From NCBI RefSeq assembly GCF_000835495.1, contig NW_015622544.1, positions 391,704-455,703 on the forward strand: a stretch of DNA of 64,000 nt, read 5' to 3'. A model generated the notes under the pieces. It had not been told where the DNA came from. It was given only the letters and a program-made list of their open reading frames with translations, and did no database searches. The position numbers were made by a program, and so were the translations under genes. Numbering within the stretch: the first letter of the stretch is position 1; every line of letters starts with the position of its first letter. Of this stretch, positions 35,611 through 48,000 are shown in pieces. The DNA comes from Cladophialophora immunda (lineage: Eukaryota; Ascomycota; Eurotiomycetes; Chaetothyriales; Herpotrichiellaceae).

Positions 35611-37136
35611 GTTGGATACAAAGGCTTTCATCGGCTTGGGCTGCCACATACGATAAGAGAGAATGTGAGCTGGTTCTGAAGTTCAGGAACGCTGGGGAAA
35701 GGTCGGTGTGGAGTGAATATGCAGGAGGAGAACAGGAGCTTTTTGGATCAGTCCGCAGCTCACACGCTCTGTATTCGGCTGCAATGGGTGGACACTCTGA
35801 ACGACGATCAATAGGTGGTAGGCAAGGTGGGAAAGCTGTTGTGTTGGGTTTCGCACGAGAGAGTAGTTGGGGGAAGCGAGAAGAGCTACGTCATCTCCTC
35901 CCTTGGATCACACGTGATGGTGATGGTGATAGCTCTGCAACTCTCCGTCTCGCCATCTCGCCATCCCGGCATGCGACGGGCACGACGGGGCAACAAGCCA
36001 CTCACGCGTCCTAAAGGAAACAATCCTCCTGAGCAATTCTGCACGCTGAGCTCGTCCTTTCCTTTCTCAGTTTCTTTTATCCTGTCGTTTCCTGCTCGAC
36101 GCTTCTCTCCTCCTGCGCACTTCGGGCCTTCAAGCCACGGACCACATCCTCGTGCAATGTTTCCCGAGGCGAGAAATATCCGGGCGACCTTCTCCTGCGG
36201 TCATCACACAACACAACCACAGAATGCCTTGACAGTTTGATGAGATGCATAGACCGGGAAGTTGTTGTTTTTGGTGATTGCAAGAGTCAAGGCCCTGCGG
36301 AATAGGGGGAACTACTCTGAAATCACATGCATAACCTCGTGGCAATCGCTGAGGGCAACAACTACTACGTCCTTGATGCTTATGGAAGGCGAAAGACATG
36401 GAATATGGGAGACAAAGAATGAAAAGATCTAGATGCTGGCGATCTAGGAGGCCAACACTCATTCTATCCTCAGGCTGAACCAGTGAATCCTGGGGGCTGG
36501 ATCTGTGCATGGGGCGTGGGCTCATGGTGCATATGTTGGGGGTCATTTCCTCTAGTACTAGCCCATGTAGATGGACGATTGTCTTACTTGCAGTGATTTA
36601 GAAATCCATTCACGGGCGTAGACCTCTTGAAATTGGGGAATGGCTGGAGACGCGATGCCCATAGTGTACCGAGTATTAATAGAGAACGGCGCAATCATGA
36701 ATCCGTGCTGGGCATCCTTCCGCCGGGGGACTTGGCAGCCTTTATCACCTTTTCAACCTCATGCCTCGCAACCTCTCCAAGTCTCGCCACGTCCCCATCC
36801 AGCTTCGAAAGTTGAGCAACTTTTGGGTTCCTTGAGAACGGATGCGACCATTACCCTGATGAGGGGGCTTTGCGCAAGTCACGAACAACCACGTGGTCCA
36901 AGAACGATACGGCTTTCTTGCAGGGTAAGATCAGCCGATGTTATACGTGGAGGGGAGCAAATTGCTCTTTTCTTCCATCTTCCTGCATGAAAGCGAGTCC
37001 CGGGTATGACATATTTGTACTCCCAGGTTAGATGTCTCTCGTGCTGACAGCTTGATTCTGATCAGTTGAAGGAAGAAACCCAAAAGCCCGCGGAAATTGT
37101 GATGAAAACGTCGCCTCTTGATCAGACACCATCATC
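35611..37136. other. intergenic 1.5 kb, no gene seen
   Basis: Promoters of two divergent genes (Fmp46-like minus, F-box-like plus). Short frames have no motif. Nothing recognised. Confidence 0.5.
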
Positions 37137-38009
37137 ATGAGCATCAAGGGCGGAGACCAGCCTCGACGGCCACTGGGTCTTCTTGACCTCCCAGCAGAGG
37201 TCCGACATCAGATCTATGCGCACCTATTTTGCCACAAACCCTCGCCTATCACATTGGGCTTCCACGACTTCTTCACAAAGTGGGCGGCGACGTGGTCGCC
37301 GTTCGAAGGCGAGCAAGAAGCGCCGCACGAGCCGACCTTTCACACGGCCCTGTTTCGCGTGAACAAGGCCATCTCCCGCGACGCGCTTCAGTTTGCGTAC
37401 GGCGCCAACTCGTTCCGCTCCGACAAGGACATCCAGACGTTTTGCGCCCTCGGTCCCGTCGCGCTCGCCTCGATCAAGACCCTGCGCGTCTACAGGAACG
37501 CCTGGCTGAACAGCTCGTACGCCACCTCCTTCTGGCGGACCTTGGACCAACGCTGTCCCGGCCTCGAGCTTCTCGTCGTCGAGGCCGCATCCCACATCTT
37601 GTTGGCGGCCATTCCCTACCTCAACGACTTCATGGCCTCCATCCCCCGAGGCCAGCGCAAACCCAAGCTGGTCCTCGATCTCAACGTCTGGGACCGGCAT
37701 TTTTCCTTCGACTTCCCAGACCGCGACTACCAGAGCGCCTTGCAGGATTTGCGACGCAACATGTTGGAGAGTGACTGGAAGGAGTTTTTGGATCCTTACA
37801 TTTACGTGATGCGCATGCCGAGGCATGTCCAAGAAATCCGGTTCGCCTTGGATCTCGGGCCCGGGGCGCTCAGAGCTCTGGAAGAGGTTCTGAGGCAATC
37901 CACCGACCTTTGCTTTGTCGAAGCCGACCAAGCCTCGTCAAGCACTGGCGGCCACCTTGCAGGTCGTGGAAAATACCGCTGCTTGGTCTGGAAAGAAACC
38001 GGTGAATAG
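37137..38009 (+). CDS. F-box-like protein of unknown function, 290 aa
   Basis: Single exon, 290 aa. After a short basic head the protein reads LGLLDLPAEVRHQIYAHLF, the start of the F-box-like/2EXR-type region common in large families of Pezizomycotina proteins. Then FHTALFRVNKAISRDALQFA and GANSFRS follow the typical pattern in which the leading helix is followed by an 'inherited residues' block. The remainder (ALGPVALASIKTLRVYRN, WRTLDQRCPGLELLVVEAAS) has the shape of these proteins but no named domain. Such proteins may act as substrate adaptors of SCF ubiquitin ligases, though most are uncharacterised. High GC3 and lack of introns fit a recently expanded family. The function call is weak; the coding call is strong. 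Confidence 0.8.
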   Translation: MSIKGGDQPRRPLGLLDLPAEVRHQIYAHLFCHKPSPITLGFHDFFTKWAATWSPFEGEQEAPHEPTFHTALFRVNKAISRDALQFAYGANSFRSDKDIQTFCALGPVALASIKTLRVYRNAWLNSSYATSFWRTLDQRCPGLELLVVEAASHILLAAIPYLNDFMASIPRGQRKPKLVLDLNVWDRHFSFDFPDRDYQSALQDLRRNMLESDWKEFLDPYIYVMRMPRHVQEIRFALDLGPGALRALEEVLRQSTDLCFVEADQASSSTGGHLAGRGKYRCLVWKETGE

Positions 38010-41000
38010 TTGGGACGCGTCGCCCGCTTTTTCTCGTTGAATCATTCTCAACTCAGGTGTTCTTCGCTACCGTGGGAAAGAGGGAATGAAGTCGTGGCAC
38101 ATCTGATCATGGGATCCTGCGTCAGGAACTATGTGTGATTCATGCCAGCAGCACATGCCTTAGGGCAAGAAACACCATCCACATCAAGAGACGAGCGTGG
38201 TTGATACACCGAGGACTCCGGAACCCGCCTGGCATACTTGTAAGCATTGATGGGTCGCCGGTGGCACCGTGCCTGGCCTGGTATATGTGGCTTTGGACGG
38301 GGAAGCACTCCCGAGCACAATATGCTTTGGAAGCAAACAACTAATAATGCACGAGCACTCCGTACAGTGCAGGCCGGTTGAATTATGACTATCTAGAATC
38401 TAATGTTGATGGTGTAGCTTTCACCATCTGCCAACGCCCTCGAGACCAAGAGACGCCTCGCCAGTTGAGGCTGCCTGTTGCTCTGGTCGGAAACTTCGCA
38501 CCTCTAGTGAGCAGGGCTTTGCAACACCCCGACCCAGTTGCCAAGGCGGCAGGAAAGAAATTGACGGCCGCTCAACGTGTGAAGTTGTGGGTATCAGCGT
38601 CTGCTTCGGTCACTCAGCGATCCGGGCCCAGACTGCCGTAAGGCTGAGATGTGGCCGAAAGGTCGGAGCGAGCTCTGGTCGAGGCTGTGGCGCTCGGATG
38701 CCAGGATTTCTCGCCTCCTCGTCGGTACTTTTCTTGCGGGTAACCGGGGTCGGGGAAATAGCTCGAGTCAAAAAAAAAGGGGCGCCGGTCGGAAGCCCAC
38801 CAGCAACACTTCAGCCCTCGCAAGTTGAGGTTAGACTCAGAAGCCACCAGGAGCATAAGGTTTGTGGCAGAGACGTGACGTGACGATCGCGACTGTGTTT
38901 ACGTCCGACGTCTCGACCTCATGCCTCGAAGAGCGACGATCAAGCTTTCCCCGGCACCGATTCTAGCAAACATCCAGCGTCCCTTCTGCGTGGGTGGTGA
39001 GAATGGGCTAGTCGACATTTCCCGCACAATTGGAATGGAACTATCAGCTCGACCCATGGGCCTGGCGTCTGCACCCTTTGGATTGCATCGAGACATCAAG
39101 GGACAGCTCAGAAAAGGGATCGCAGAAATAAAGCCCGATACGTCAGAACCAGGAGTCGGGCACTTTGGCAATGCCATGTGCAACATTTGCAGCTCTTGCC
39201 GTGAAACCGATCCACTTTCCTCCTGTCCGCGACAGAGTTGCTGTTCGTGAAGCCGCATGCAGATTCCCGAAACATGTAGTTGATGAGCATTGGTCTTTGA
39301 CTTCTGGCAGAAAAAGCCGAGATTGCAAGACTCCAGTGATAGTCGCCTCAGCCCTGAAAGCTTCAGGCGCAGTGAGGCAATAGGGGCTGACGAATGCTTA
39401 GGCTCCACTCATAGTCCGCACATAGATCTATTGATTGCAAGATCCAGAAAACACGTAAAGAAGAAAATGAATCGGCAAACAGCACGCAATGCGGCCAGCG
39501 GATTCCCAAGTCCGGGAACTCAAGAAATGGATGTTTCTGTACGTAGCATATGCGAGTTAAGCGATTCGTTGGCGGCAAAGGACCGTAGGTCGGAGGATTC
39601 AATTTCCGACATGTTGCTTGACTCGAGGTCTAGACTTTTGGGACAGGCTGGGAGGGAGGCTGAAAATCTGCAACATGCCCATGGCCTGAGATGCGTTTGA
39701 CTTCGAAACGTCAGTAAGGCTGTAAAGGGACGGAAAATTATACCATGGTATCAGGGAGTTTCCTTCGGAAAACGCCAGGAGGGTAAACCAATAGCGCACT
39801 ATCAGCCCAATGAGCCTGCCGGAGCGGAGCAGCCCCAGAAACCCCGGCAAGCGGGTGTCAGCAACGAGGTCGAGGACGCGATCTGCAGGGGCAGCTTTGG
39901 GCGTCTTGCAAGCGGTATAGCGGTTCGCTTAGGGAGGTCCACAATTGGCTATCCCCTAGAGCTGCTGCTCATCGAGTGCCCACAAGGGCCCCTTCTGAAA
40001 GCCCGAGCACTTGGTTTGCCTCGTGACAAGCCAAGCTCTCCGAAATTGCTCCTGGAGTTTAGGGGATCAGGTTTGACGTAAAGCGCTTACTGAGCTCAGG
40101 GCCAGGAGCGAATCGCATGGAGAGCTCGGCCACGCGACTGACCAAAACACCCCCAAAATGAATGCCTGAGTAATGTTCGATCTTTTCGATCAGCGAAGAT
40201 GGGAGAGAAGTGTAATAATAGTCGGCGATAACCAGAGTGATCAACAGGGGGGCGATCTCTGACAGACAGCCACTTGAGATGTGCGCGGTGATCTTGGAGC
40301 CCAGCTTGGCCATGCACAACGGCGGGCGTTCTCTTGTAGAGGGCGGCCTCAAAGTTCCATTGGAAGGTTTGAAGAGCCCGTTTTGCGTCTTCGCATGAAT
40401 GTGTCAAAAGCGTGGCAGCCTCAGGGCGCTGAACAGATCGATCTGTCGAAGGGCAAAAGGGCTGGCTGGCGCCGCCTAGTTCACGGTGGCTGTTTCTACA
40501 GCACGATTATGGCTGGCTGAACTTCCAGGAAGAGCAGCATGGTCTGAATGTGGGTGGAGCGTAGCTGGATTGGATTCAGCATGCAGGTGAGGGACAAGCA
40601 AACGCCCAGCAAGCGTGCTCGACGCTCCGCCCGATCAACTCACGAAGCCTTAGGGGCATCGGAAAAATGAGGTGGCAGCCACATGGCACTGGAAATTGCT
40701 TGATCCGCTGCCAGAGTTCAGGTCGCTTGAAAGTGAACCGCCGAATAGGAGACGGCACCAATGCATGCGCCGAGGACTAGCCCAGAGCTAAAGATCGTAT
40801 TACTGCCCGTCAGTCGGCCAAGGACCATTGGGGTTGTGGGTTAAGCGGTCGCTGATGAAGGAAGCTTTAACCCCAAACGTCTGTGCACACAATGGCTGAC
40901 AATTGCCTGTACATCTTGTCTAGAGCCAGAGACTGTTGGCAACGCAACCATAGGACAGAGGCCTCGAGCAGGTCTGCTCGGCATATCACCCTCATATCGA

Positions 41001-44000
41001 GATGGCGACTGTGCACCATGACCTATTTTGACGAGAGCCGAGGAAGGAGATGTCTGGTCAACGTGACAGCTTCGGCAAGAGTTGTAGTGGTGGGGTGTGC
41101 ACTTCAGGTCAAAACCTCGGATCAGAACAAGGGAGCTTGACAGAAGCCTAGTTGTATCAACCCATGTCGGGAAAGATCCGGGCACGGTTTTGAGGAATGT
41201 ACCTTGGGAACGGTAAGGTGTCGAGGGTCTCGGCAACTGTGGCTCGTGGTCGCAAGGGAAACCCCCTGAAACATCCTCTGATCAACGGCGAGGCCGTGAA
41301 GGTTGGTAAGGTGATGTCCTTTGCGGCGAACAAACAGTGCCAGAGGTTTATTCCTTTTTCCTCTCTTGTACTTTTCTAAGCCCGGCTGGGTTAGGTCGGT
41401 GATGCACTGGGGAGGGTGAGAGATCGATAAAGAGGATAGCTCTGGTTTCTCGCCTAGCTAGTGAGCCTGGTGAGGAGGAAGGGTGGGCACTGAGCAGACT
41501 AGGTCCAAGTGCGAGTCGATGGGTTGCTGCTGGCAAAAGAACCGTAGGTACGGGGTATTGGGCGAGAAGGTTTACCTAGGATGGAGCCCTGTCCCAGGTC
41601 AGTTGTAGTTAGCACGGTCAAGATAAAGACACACAGACCATGGGCGGGCCAAATGACCAGGGCTAGGATACATGTCGGGAAAGGATTTTCCTTGGAACAG
41701 GTGATGAAAATAATGGGGAGCGGGAGAGGAACCAATTTTGACGCAGGGTGGACACTTCAGATGAACGCCGAACACGAGGCAATATTACAGAGTACAAGGG
41801 GGGAATACAGCGATGTGAAAGGTACAGAGAATGGAGGGAGAAGAAATGCCAAATAACCGTGATAGGGAATTTCAAAGATACCACAGGAACCATGACGAGT
41901 TGGTACGTGGTTTTGGCACCCCAACGCCCACACAGTGGTTAGTCCAAGGAGTGGTACTGTAGCGAGTCGTGACTAGTTAGAATTGATTAGGCAGGTGCAA
42001 CATGTTGGAACCTGGACATATGGGCACTGGGGGGGACACTGGGACGCCTACGAACAAACCCCGGGGATGAGTATTGCCGTCATGTGCTCCGAGTGACACA
42101 ATACTAGGCCACACACTAGGTACTCATAGGTAAGCAAGTCAACCGGCTCTAGGTGCTGGACAGGCGGCCCAGGCAAGAACACAGGTCTGAAATTATGGGT
42201 AAATCCAGGTAAACCCTATGGTAAAAAAAAAAAACAGTTTGGAGAGGGGGCTGCTTTTCGGTACTTGCTCGCAAGGCACCTCCCTACTACGAGTACAGAC
42301 ATTCCATGGTACAGTAAAGTTGGCCCCGTCTTTCCAGGAGGAACAAGTCGTGCCGGGAAAGCATCATCACTTTCTTCTCGGTAGTCCCAGGAGTAACCGC
42401 GGTCAGCTTCTCAATACCTCCTCCTGCTACTACTGAGGCACCCCCTCCCCAAGCGCCTGCATAGAGTACTGTGCCAACAAACCCACCCCTCCAACTTCCC
42501 AAACCTCCCCCCCCCCTCCTCTTCCCTTCTACTGCTACTTGACAGAAAATTCTCCACCAGCAGCACGCAGAGACTCATCACACTCCCAATGCCTCCAGTG
42601 CTAAGCCGGTTCCAGCATAGGCGTGCCTCAGGATCCAATTTCTCGCGATCCCGTTTGGGAATCAAACTCTGGGTGCAGCGCTCGGTCCAGACTGTTGTGC
42701 TGCTTTTTTTCCTCCTTCTCGTCAACCACCAACACCAACACCACCGGAAACTGAGACCCCAGCCGACGGGGACCCATGTCAAGCCCATCCCATCGATTGC
42801 TCCTCTTCCCCTACTCGTCCTCCTAAAACACGTTCCTTCGTTCAGACCGCAGTTCACCATCTTCTCGCTTTCCCTCCCCCTGGCTCCCTGTCTCGACTCT
42901 TAGCCTCTTCCGTGTCCCGCCCACCATCATCCCTGACCAAAACTCTCTTCTCCTCTGCCTGCATGACCACTACTGACCACTGACCAGATGGCCAGCTCCA
43001 CACCTTTGTTCACGCCAGTGTGCCCTGGCAATCAGCAATCAGCTCTCTGCCCGACCTTGCTCACACCTCCAAGCCTATCCTGTTCAGCGTTAAAGGGCAG
43101 AAAACACGTCCCCCCACCCCGTCCAAAGTCTGCAGCCCGCACAGCAGCGCCCATCGCGACCATACCCATCACATCCTAGCACCTCCTGACTCCGCTGTCC
43201 GTTTTCGACCAGCTCTCTTCTTTTTAGGCGACGAAGGCGACAGGCCCGTCCAGCCAGCCGGCCGCCAGCTGCCCGCTAAGAACGCCATGTGCTCCCGACC
43301 AAAAGGATCGCGACCTCGAGTACTCTTCAATCTTTGAAATCGTCCCCGAACTGCCCTCATAGCCTGATTTCAAAATCCTTCTCTCATCCTCTCCTCGTCT
43401 GCGTGTGAAAACACCCGACCTCCACGCCCGCCCGTCACCGTTACTTCGTTCCAGCTCTGAGGTATTGACTGAGGTCACACTATCCTCCTACCACATCCCC
43501 TCGCACGACCCAGGAGGAGCACTGTCACTATCGGTCTTGGTTGACTCCGTGCAGATCTTTTCCCTCGATTATCTGAAGAAGGCCCATTGACCATAAAAAG
43601 CCCCCCCCGACCACTGAGAAAGCCGCGCAAGTCAGCCGCGTTCCCAGTCCAAGAAACTGATCTTCACCCGCGAGTACTCCACCACCCTCCAACACTTTCT
43701 ACCAAGTTGCCAGTCTGCACCGCGTATAGGCGCTGTTGAAATAGATCACATAAACCTGGGGCTTTTCTCGAGAACATCAAGTTGAACCAAGATATAAGTT
43801 CAATCCGAACCGTCGCGATAATCGATGCCACACCCATTTTGACTCACTCCTTCACACAACGACACTCGGTCAAGAACAGCCGCCTCCTTTTCTGCCCTTT
43901 GTCGCCAACATCGCCGGGAACAAGACGGGAACGAGAATCATCGATTTCTCGCTAGATCAACCTCTTTCGGCGTGTTGATTCTCATATCTCTTTCTCAGAA

Positions 44001-44067
44001 GCAGCGGATCCCGCATTGAATCCCTCCCCCATCAGTCACTCTGGCGTCTGTCGCAATTCCCCTTCCA
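38010..44067. other. 6-kb region without a recognised gene
   Basis: From 38010 to about 42500 there are only short frames (under 170 codons) on both strands, with no domain, no obvious long repeat and no strong AT shift that would mark RIP. From about 42500 to 44067 the plus strand is pyrimidine-rich and looks like promoter and leader of the C2H2 gene, with ATG frames at 42589-42903 and 42988-43179. Confidence 0.5.
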
Positions 44068-45411
44068 ATGGGGACAACCCTCGATGGCCTCACCACACCT
44101 TCTAGCCTGAGCCAGCGCAGGCAAGCCGCCTTTAGCCTCGAGCTCCCACCTCCGACCACTCTCCAGTTTAACCCAGTGGTATCGAGTCAGAAATTCCCTC
44201 CTCTCTCAGGCATCAATACCTCTCACGCCGTGCCCCCGATCAACGTGGGACAGCTTCTGACGCCTCCGTCCAATTCGGCCTCAGATAGTAGCGCTGCCTC
44301 ATCCGCCATTCCCACGGGAACGACTCCAAATAGCGCAGCAGGTCCAGTACTGCCCTATACGCCCACGCTATTCGGAACAGGGAATACGCCGACAGGGTAT
44401 CACACGGGCTTCACACCTCCCTCCTGGCAGAACTCATCTCTTGTTTCCGGCCGATCTGTTTTTTCGCCAATGCCAGGAGCCTCCTTGAGGAACAGCACCA
44501 ACTCACCCACAGCTGGGGAGGCTTCCGCATTGCCACCTCCGCCCTATGACCTCCATTCGGTGCAGCCGTACGGCGCCTCTCTGCAGCTCTCTTCTCCTAC
44601 AAGTGTTTCCCACGCTACGGCACAGCAGAGCATCATATCACCATTGCCAAACGGTGTGAGGCCACCCAGCCAGCAATCCCCTGTCACACCGGGAGATGGA
44701 GTCAGTAGAGCTGCATCAAATCCAGCCCTGTATGCAACCATGACAACGACGGCTCAGCCTCATCCTGGGTATCATTATGCATCTGCAACTCCGGTATCAC
44801 AAAGCTCTCATCCTCATTCCCTTTCTGCCCCCCGAGTCTCGCCGCCGCTCCATCAAGGACCTCAACCTCAGGCTCCCTTCATGCGCCCTCCCCCGCCTTC
44901 GTATTCGTTGCCTGCCATGCCTGGCCCGATCATGTCCAACGTCCACAGCCCCGGCGCACAAATGGCCATGGTAGGCAATATGCAGACCAATATGCTGCCC
45001 ATGGCCTTCAATAGCGGCTATGCCGCAAATCCTCAAACCATGTATGGCCAGCAACGTAGCAATACGCCTCAGCAACAACCAATCCACGATCGGCCTTTCA
45101 AGTGCGATCAATGTCCGCAAAGTTTCAACCGCAACCATGATTTGAAGAGACATAAGCGGATCCACCTTGCTGTCAAGCCTTTTCCTTGCAGTCACTGCGA
45201 CAAGAGCTTCTCTCGCAAGGACGCGCTCAAAGTAAGTAGTGATGACTGGGCTTGATTGCGACTAGACTAACGTGTGTCACAGCGACATATCCTTGTCAAA
45301 GGCTGCGGTACTGGCAAGCCACCCGATGCTATGGCCAGAGAGGACGGTGTTAAGTCCGAGTCTGGTAGTGATGGCATCAACGAAAGCCCAGCAGCTGCTC
45401 CCGCAGCTTAA
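44068..45411 (+). CDS. C2H2 zinc-finger transcription factor, 430 aa
   Basis: Exons 44068-45231 and 45283-45411 with a 51-nt intron; 430 aa. About 345 residues of Ser/Pro/Thr/Gln-rich, probably disordered sequence precede two adjacent C2H2 fingers: FKCDQCPQSFNRNHDLKRHK and FPCSHCDKSFSRKDALKRHI, joined by RIHLAVKP. The intron interrupts the second finger just before its first zinc-binding histidine. After the fingers come LVKGCGTGKPPDAMAR and a short acidic tail. Paired fingers of this NRNHDLKRHKRIHLAVKPF type are a conserved group of fungal regulators. I cannot assign a specific name with confidence, so no symbol is given. A nuclear DNA-binding role is expected. A pyrimidine-rich region of more than 1 kb with upstream ATGs precedes the start, hinting at translational control. 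Confidence 0.88.
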
Positions 45412-46213
45412 TCAGGCGTCACCCCTCGCTTCACTGATTGCATATTATCACTTTCATTGAGCGACTGTACAATATTTGATCTTGGGAGGCCCTAGTCTAG
45501 TGGATTTTCTTTTCATTCAATGTTTTTGGGTTATGACTTGATGGATGGCAGAACGCCAGCGACAGGCGGAATGAGACGGATGGATTTTGATGGAATTCTA
45601 TTGCTAGGAATGGGCATTTCTGATATACCATTTTGTTCATTATACCCAGCGGAATGGCATGACAGGACAGGGCTATACTGGTGACTTTTTCTGGCAGGGC
45701 GTGTGGTTGTGAGCATGACAGACTCAGGTCGGGCATCAGCGGACACTCCAAAATTTCTGACAGAATCAATACAGCTTTAATGAATATATTTTGGTGGTGG
45801 TTCGAGATGACGATGCCTGGTGCGCTGTACCCATGGAGGCCCTGCTGCCATGACACCGCGAAGCCACCTTGAGGACTTTCCCGGTGATTGACCGGCGCGG
45901 CCAACTGGTGCCAGGTCTTTTATGATGTAGCCACTGTCCAGTTTCGTGTCTGGGAAGATCCCTGTAGACCACGCGAGGGTGGCTTGATTTGGGATGGCGA
46001 GATGGCGCGAGCCTCGCTTGCGGAAGAGGCGCCGACAGCCACGCCCTCGCAGCCCCTTTTCTCAGCCTTCCCATATCCCCGAGTCTCCATGAGTGTGGGG
46101 AAGCCTGGATCACGTGCACCACACGGCTGACCCCACCTCCAGCGGCCAGCGAAGCGAGCGAGGGAGCCACCGAGCCACCTGGCCGCCTGCACCTGGCTTG
46201 CTGCACTGTGGAT

Positions 46214-46283
46214 TCTCTCGCTCTCTCGCTCTCTCGCTCTCTCGCTCTCTCGCTCTCTCGCTCTCTCGCTCTCTCGCTCTCTC
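46214..46283. repeat. (CTCTCTCG)n octanucleotide tandem repeat
   Basis: Seven perfect units of CTCTCTCG (46221-46276) with a partial unit on each side. One strand is nearly pure pyrimidine apart from one G per unit. Confidence 0.95.
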
Positions 46284-47126
46284 ACACCTCTGTGCCTCCC
46301 GCAAGAACGCAGCCAACATGCCTTGTGCCGTGCGATTGCCTTCGAGTCCCATTTCCTCAATGTCCTCGACACAGAAGCAATGCAATACCACCTTGCCCAC
46401 CTTGCCGGAACCAGGAACCGTCCAACCACATGGTGAACCACGCGGGACGGCCAGACAGCTTTGTACAGCCACTTGTGCCATCCTTGGCTCCCTCATCTCG
46501 CGTGGTGCCCAATGACCCTTGAAAGGTTACACGATCGACACAGTTGACAGACACGCGGAAGACAAACTGCGCTTCAGGAAGAGCAATGGATCGCGAGAAG
46601 CTGAGCGAGTAGGAACACTCCTCAGCTTGGACACGCACACAATCAAACACACCCACACACACGCTCTGTCTCTCTGTCTCTCTCTCTTTTCTTCTGCTAC
46701 GGCCTCACCCTCTCCTTCCTTTCTCTCTCGCGGACTCCGGCAGGATGATCAATGATTGGCGGTAGCCGACAAGGTGTGGTCAGGGCCAGCCACCATGGCG
46801 GTACCGAACAACAAAAGCCAATTTGACTCAAGACGCATTCCAATGTCCACGTTCATGCCAGCCGTCCAGATGCAGGTAAGTGCAGGCTTGTCCTTGTGTC
46901 ATTTGCTGCAGCCAAAAGTTTACCTTGCAGCTGTTAAGCGAATGGCTGCTCAAATCAGCATCGCGTTCGCTCCCTCTTTGCTGCCTCTCTTCGGTCGTCG
47001 CTCTGCCTCGTACGTCAAACTCACAGCGGTCATGTTTTGCAAACACAAACCCCGCCCTGGAAACCCACGTTTTGCCTGCAGGCTGCTCTCACACGGTACA
47101 ACAGTCAAAGACAGTCCGTGTATTCC

Positions 47127-47207
47127 CCGATCGATCGGCGCTACCTCGTACCACACTGGAGCTCCACATATCGATCTCGCAGATCGACTACTCCGACCTC
47201 AGATCGA
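47127..47207. promoter_or_regulatory. cluster of GATCGA sites, candidate light-responsive elements
   Basis: A 12-bp palindrome CCGATCGATCGG (47127-47138) plus GATCGA at 47182-47187 and 47202-47207 and its reverse complement at 47171-47176. GATCGA is the motif reported for White Collar complex binding. The cluster is about 800 bp before the cry-DASH start. The site match is seen; the function is inferred. Confidence 0.4.
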
Positions 47208-48000
47208 ACCTTGTTTCCAACCCATCCTTTCTCTCGCGTCACGCCATGATGCTTGCTCTGCTACCTTTGTCCTGCTTCAGCCACAAATCGGCCCTTCCAC
47301 CAATCCATCCGTGCCCCTACATTTTGACACCTTGCCAGCGCCCTGCGGGCCATGTCCATCCTTCCATTCACCCTCGAGTTTCTCCAAGGTTCGAGCTTGG
47401 TTCCCGGATGCCACCCTTTTGTGGCTCCGCTTTCTCAAGACCTTTCCCAATGATTTCATGATAACTTATCCTTGACTGCATCGACACCCAGCAGAATTAG
47501 TCTCGTCAGCCATGTTCCTCCTGCACCATTGGTCCCTCGCCCCTCAACTCGTGGATGGCATACGAATCTAGGTACTCTCTGCCTCTACGCCCATCCTGGC
47601 CGATCACATCCACTACCTGAGAAGGCTACTGCTCTGCCATTTGTCGCCAGCTGATTAGCTACGATCATTGACTCGTCACTGAGCGCCCCTCCTGTCAATC
47701 TCTGTCTTCTTTTGCGAGTCCTTCACGATTCGCACTTTCCATAGGCTCGGCCCCCAAGTCTCTGTTGCCAGGTGCCCCTGTTCTCCTCAGACACTTCCAT
47801 AAATCCACCGCTCAGCCTGCAAGAGAAGCTTCTCGTCGACACAGCTTCTACGCCTTCTTCTCGCACGCCTGGGTATCGGTTGGAAGTCTTGAGGTTGCAA
47901 GGCCATCGCTCGAGTCATATTCAGATCTCACAGTCCGGTATTCGCCTGAAGACAGGGCTATTTCATAAGCGAATAAGGCTCTGGCATTGCAGCTGGCCCA

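Larger units (their letters stand above)
45412..48000. promoter_or_regulatory. intergenic region upstream of cry-DASH
   Basis: 2.6 kb between two plus-strand genes. Holds an octanucleotide satellite (46214-46283) and four GATCGA sites within 80 bp (47127-47207). Frames in 46756-47475 are not recognisable. The last 400 bp is leader-like. Confidence 0.5.

Noticed and set aside
44068..45411. Assigning the C2H2 factor to a named regulator (CrzA, MsnA or similar)
   Set aside because: The finger sequences do not match those I recall for either; only the general class is supported.
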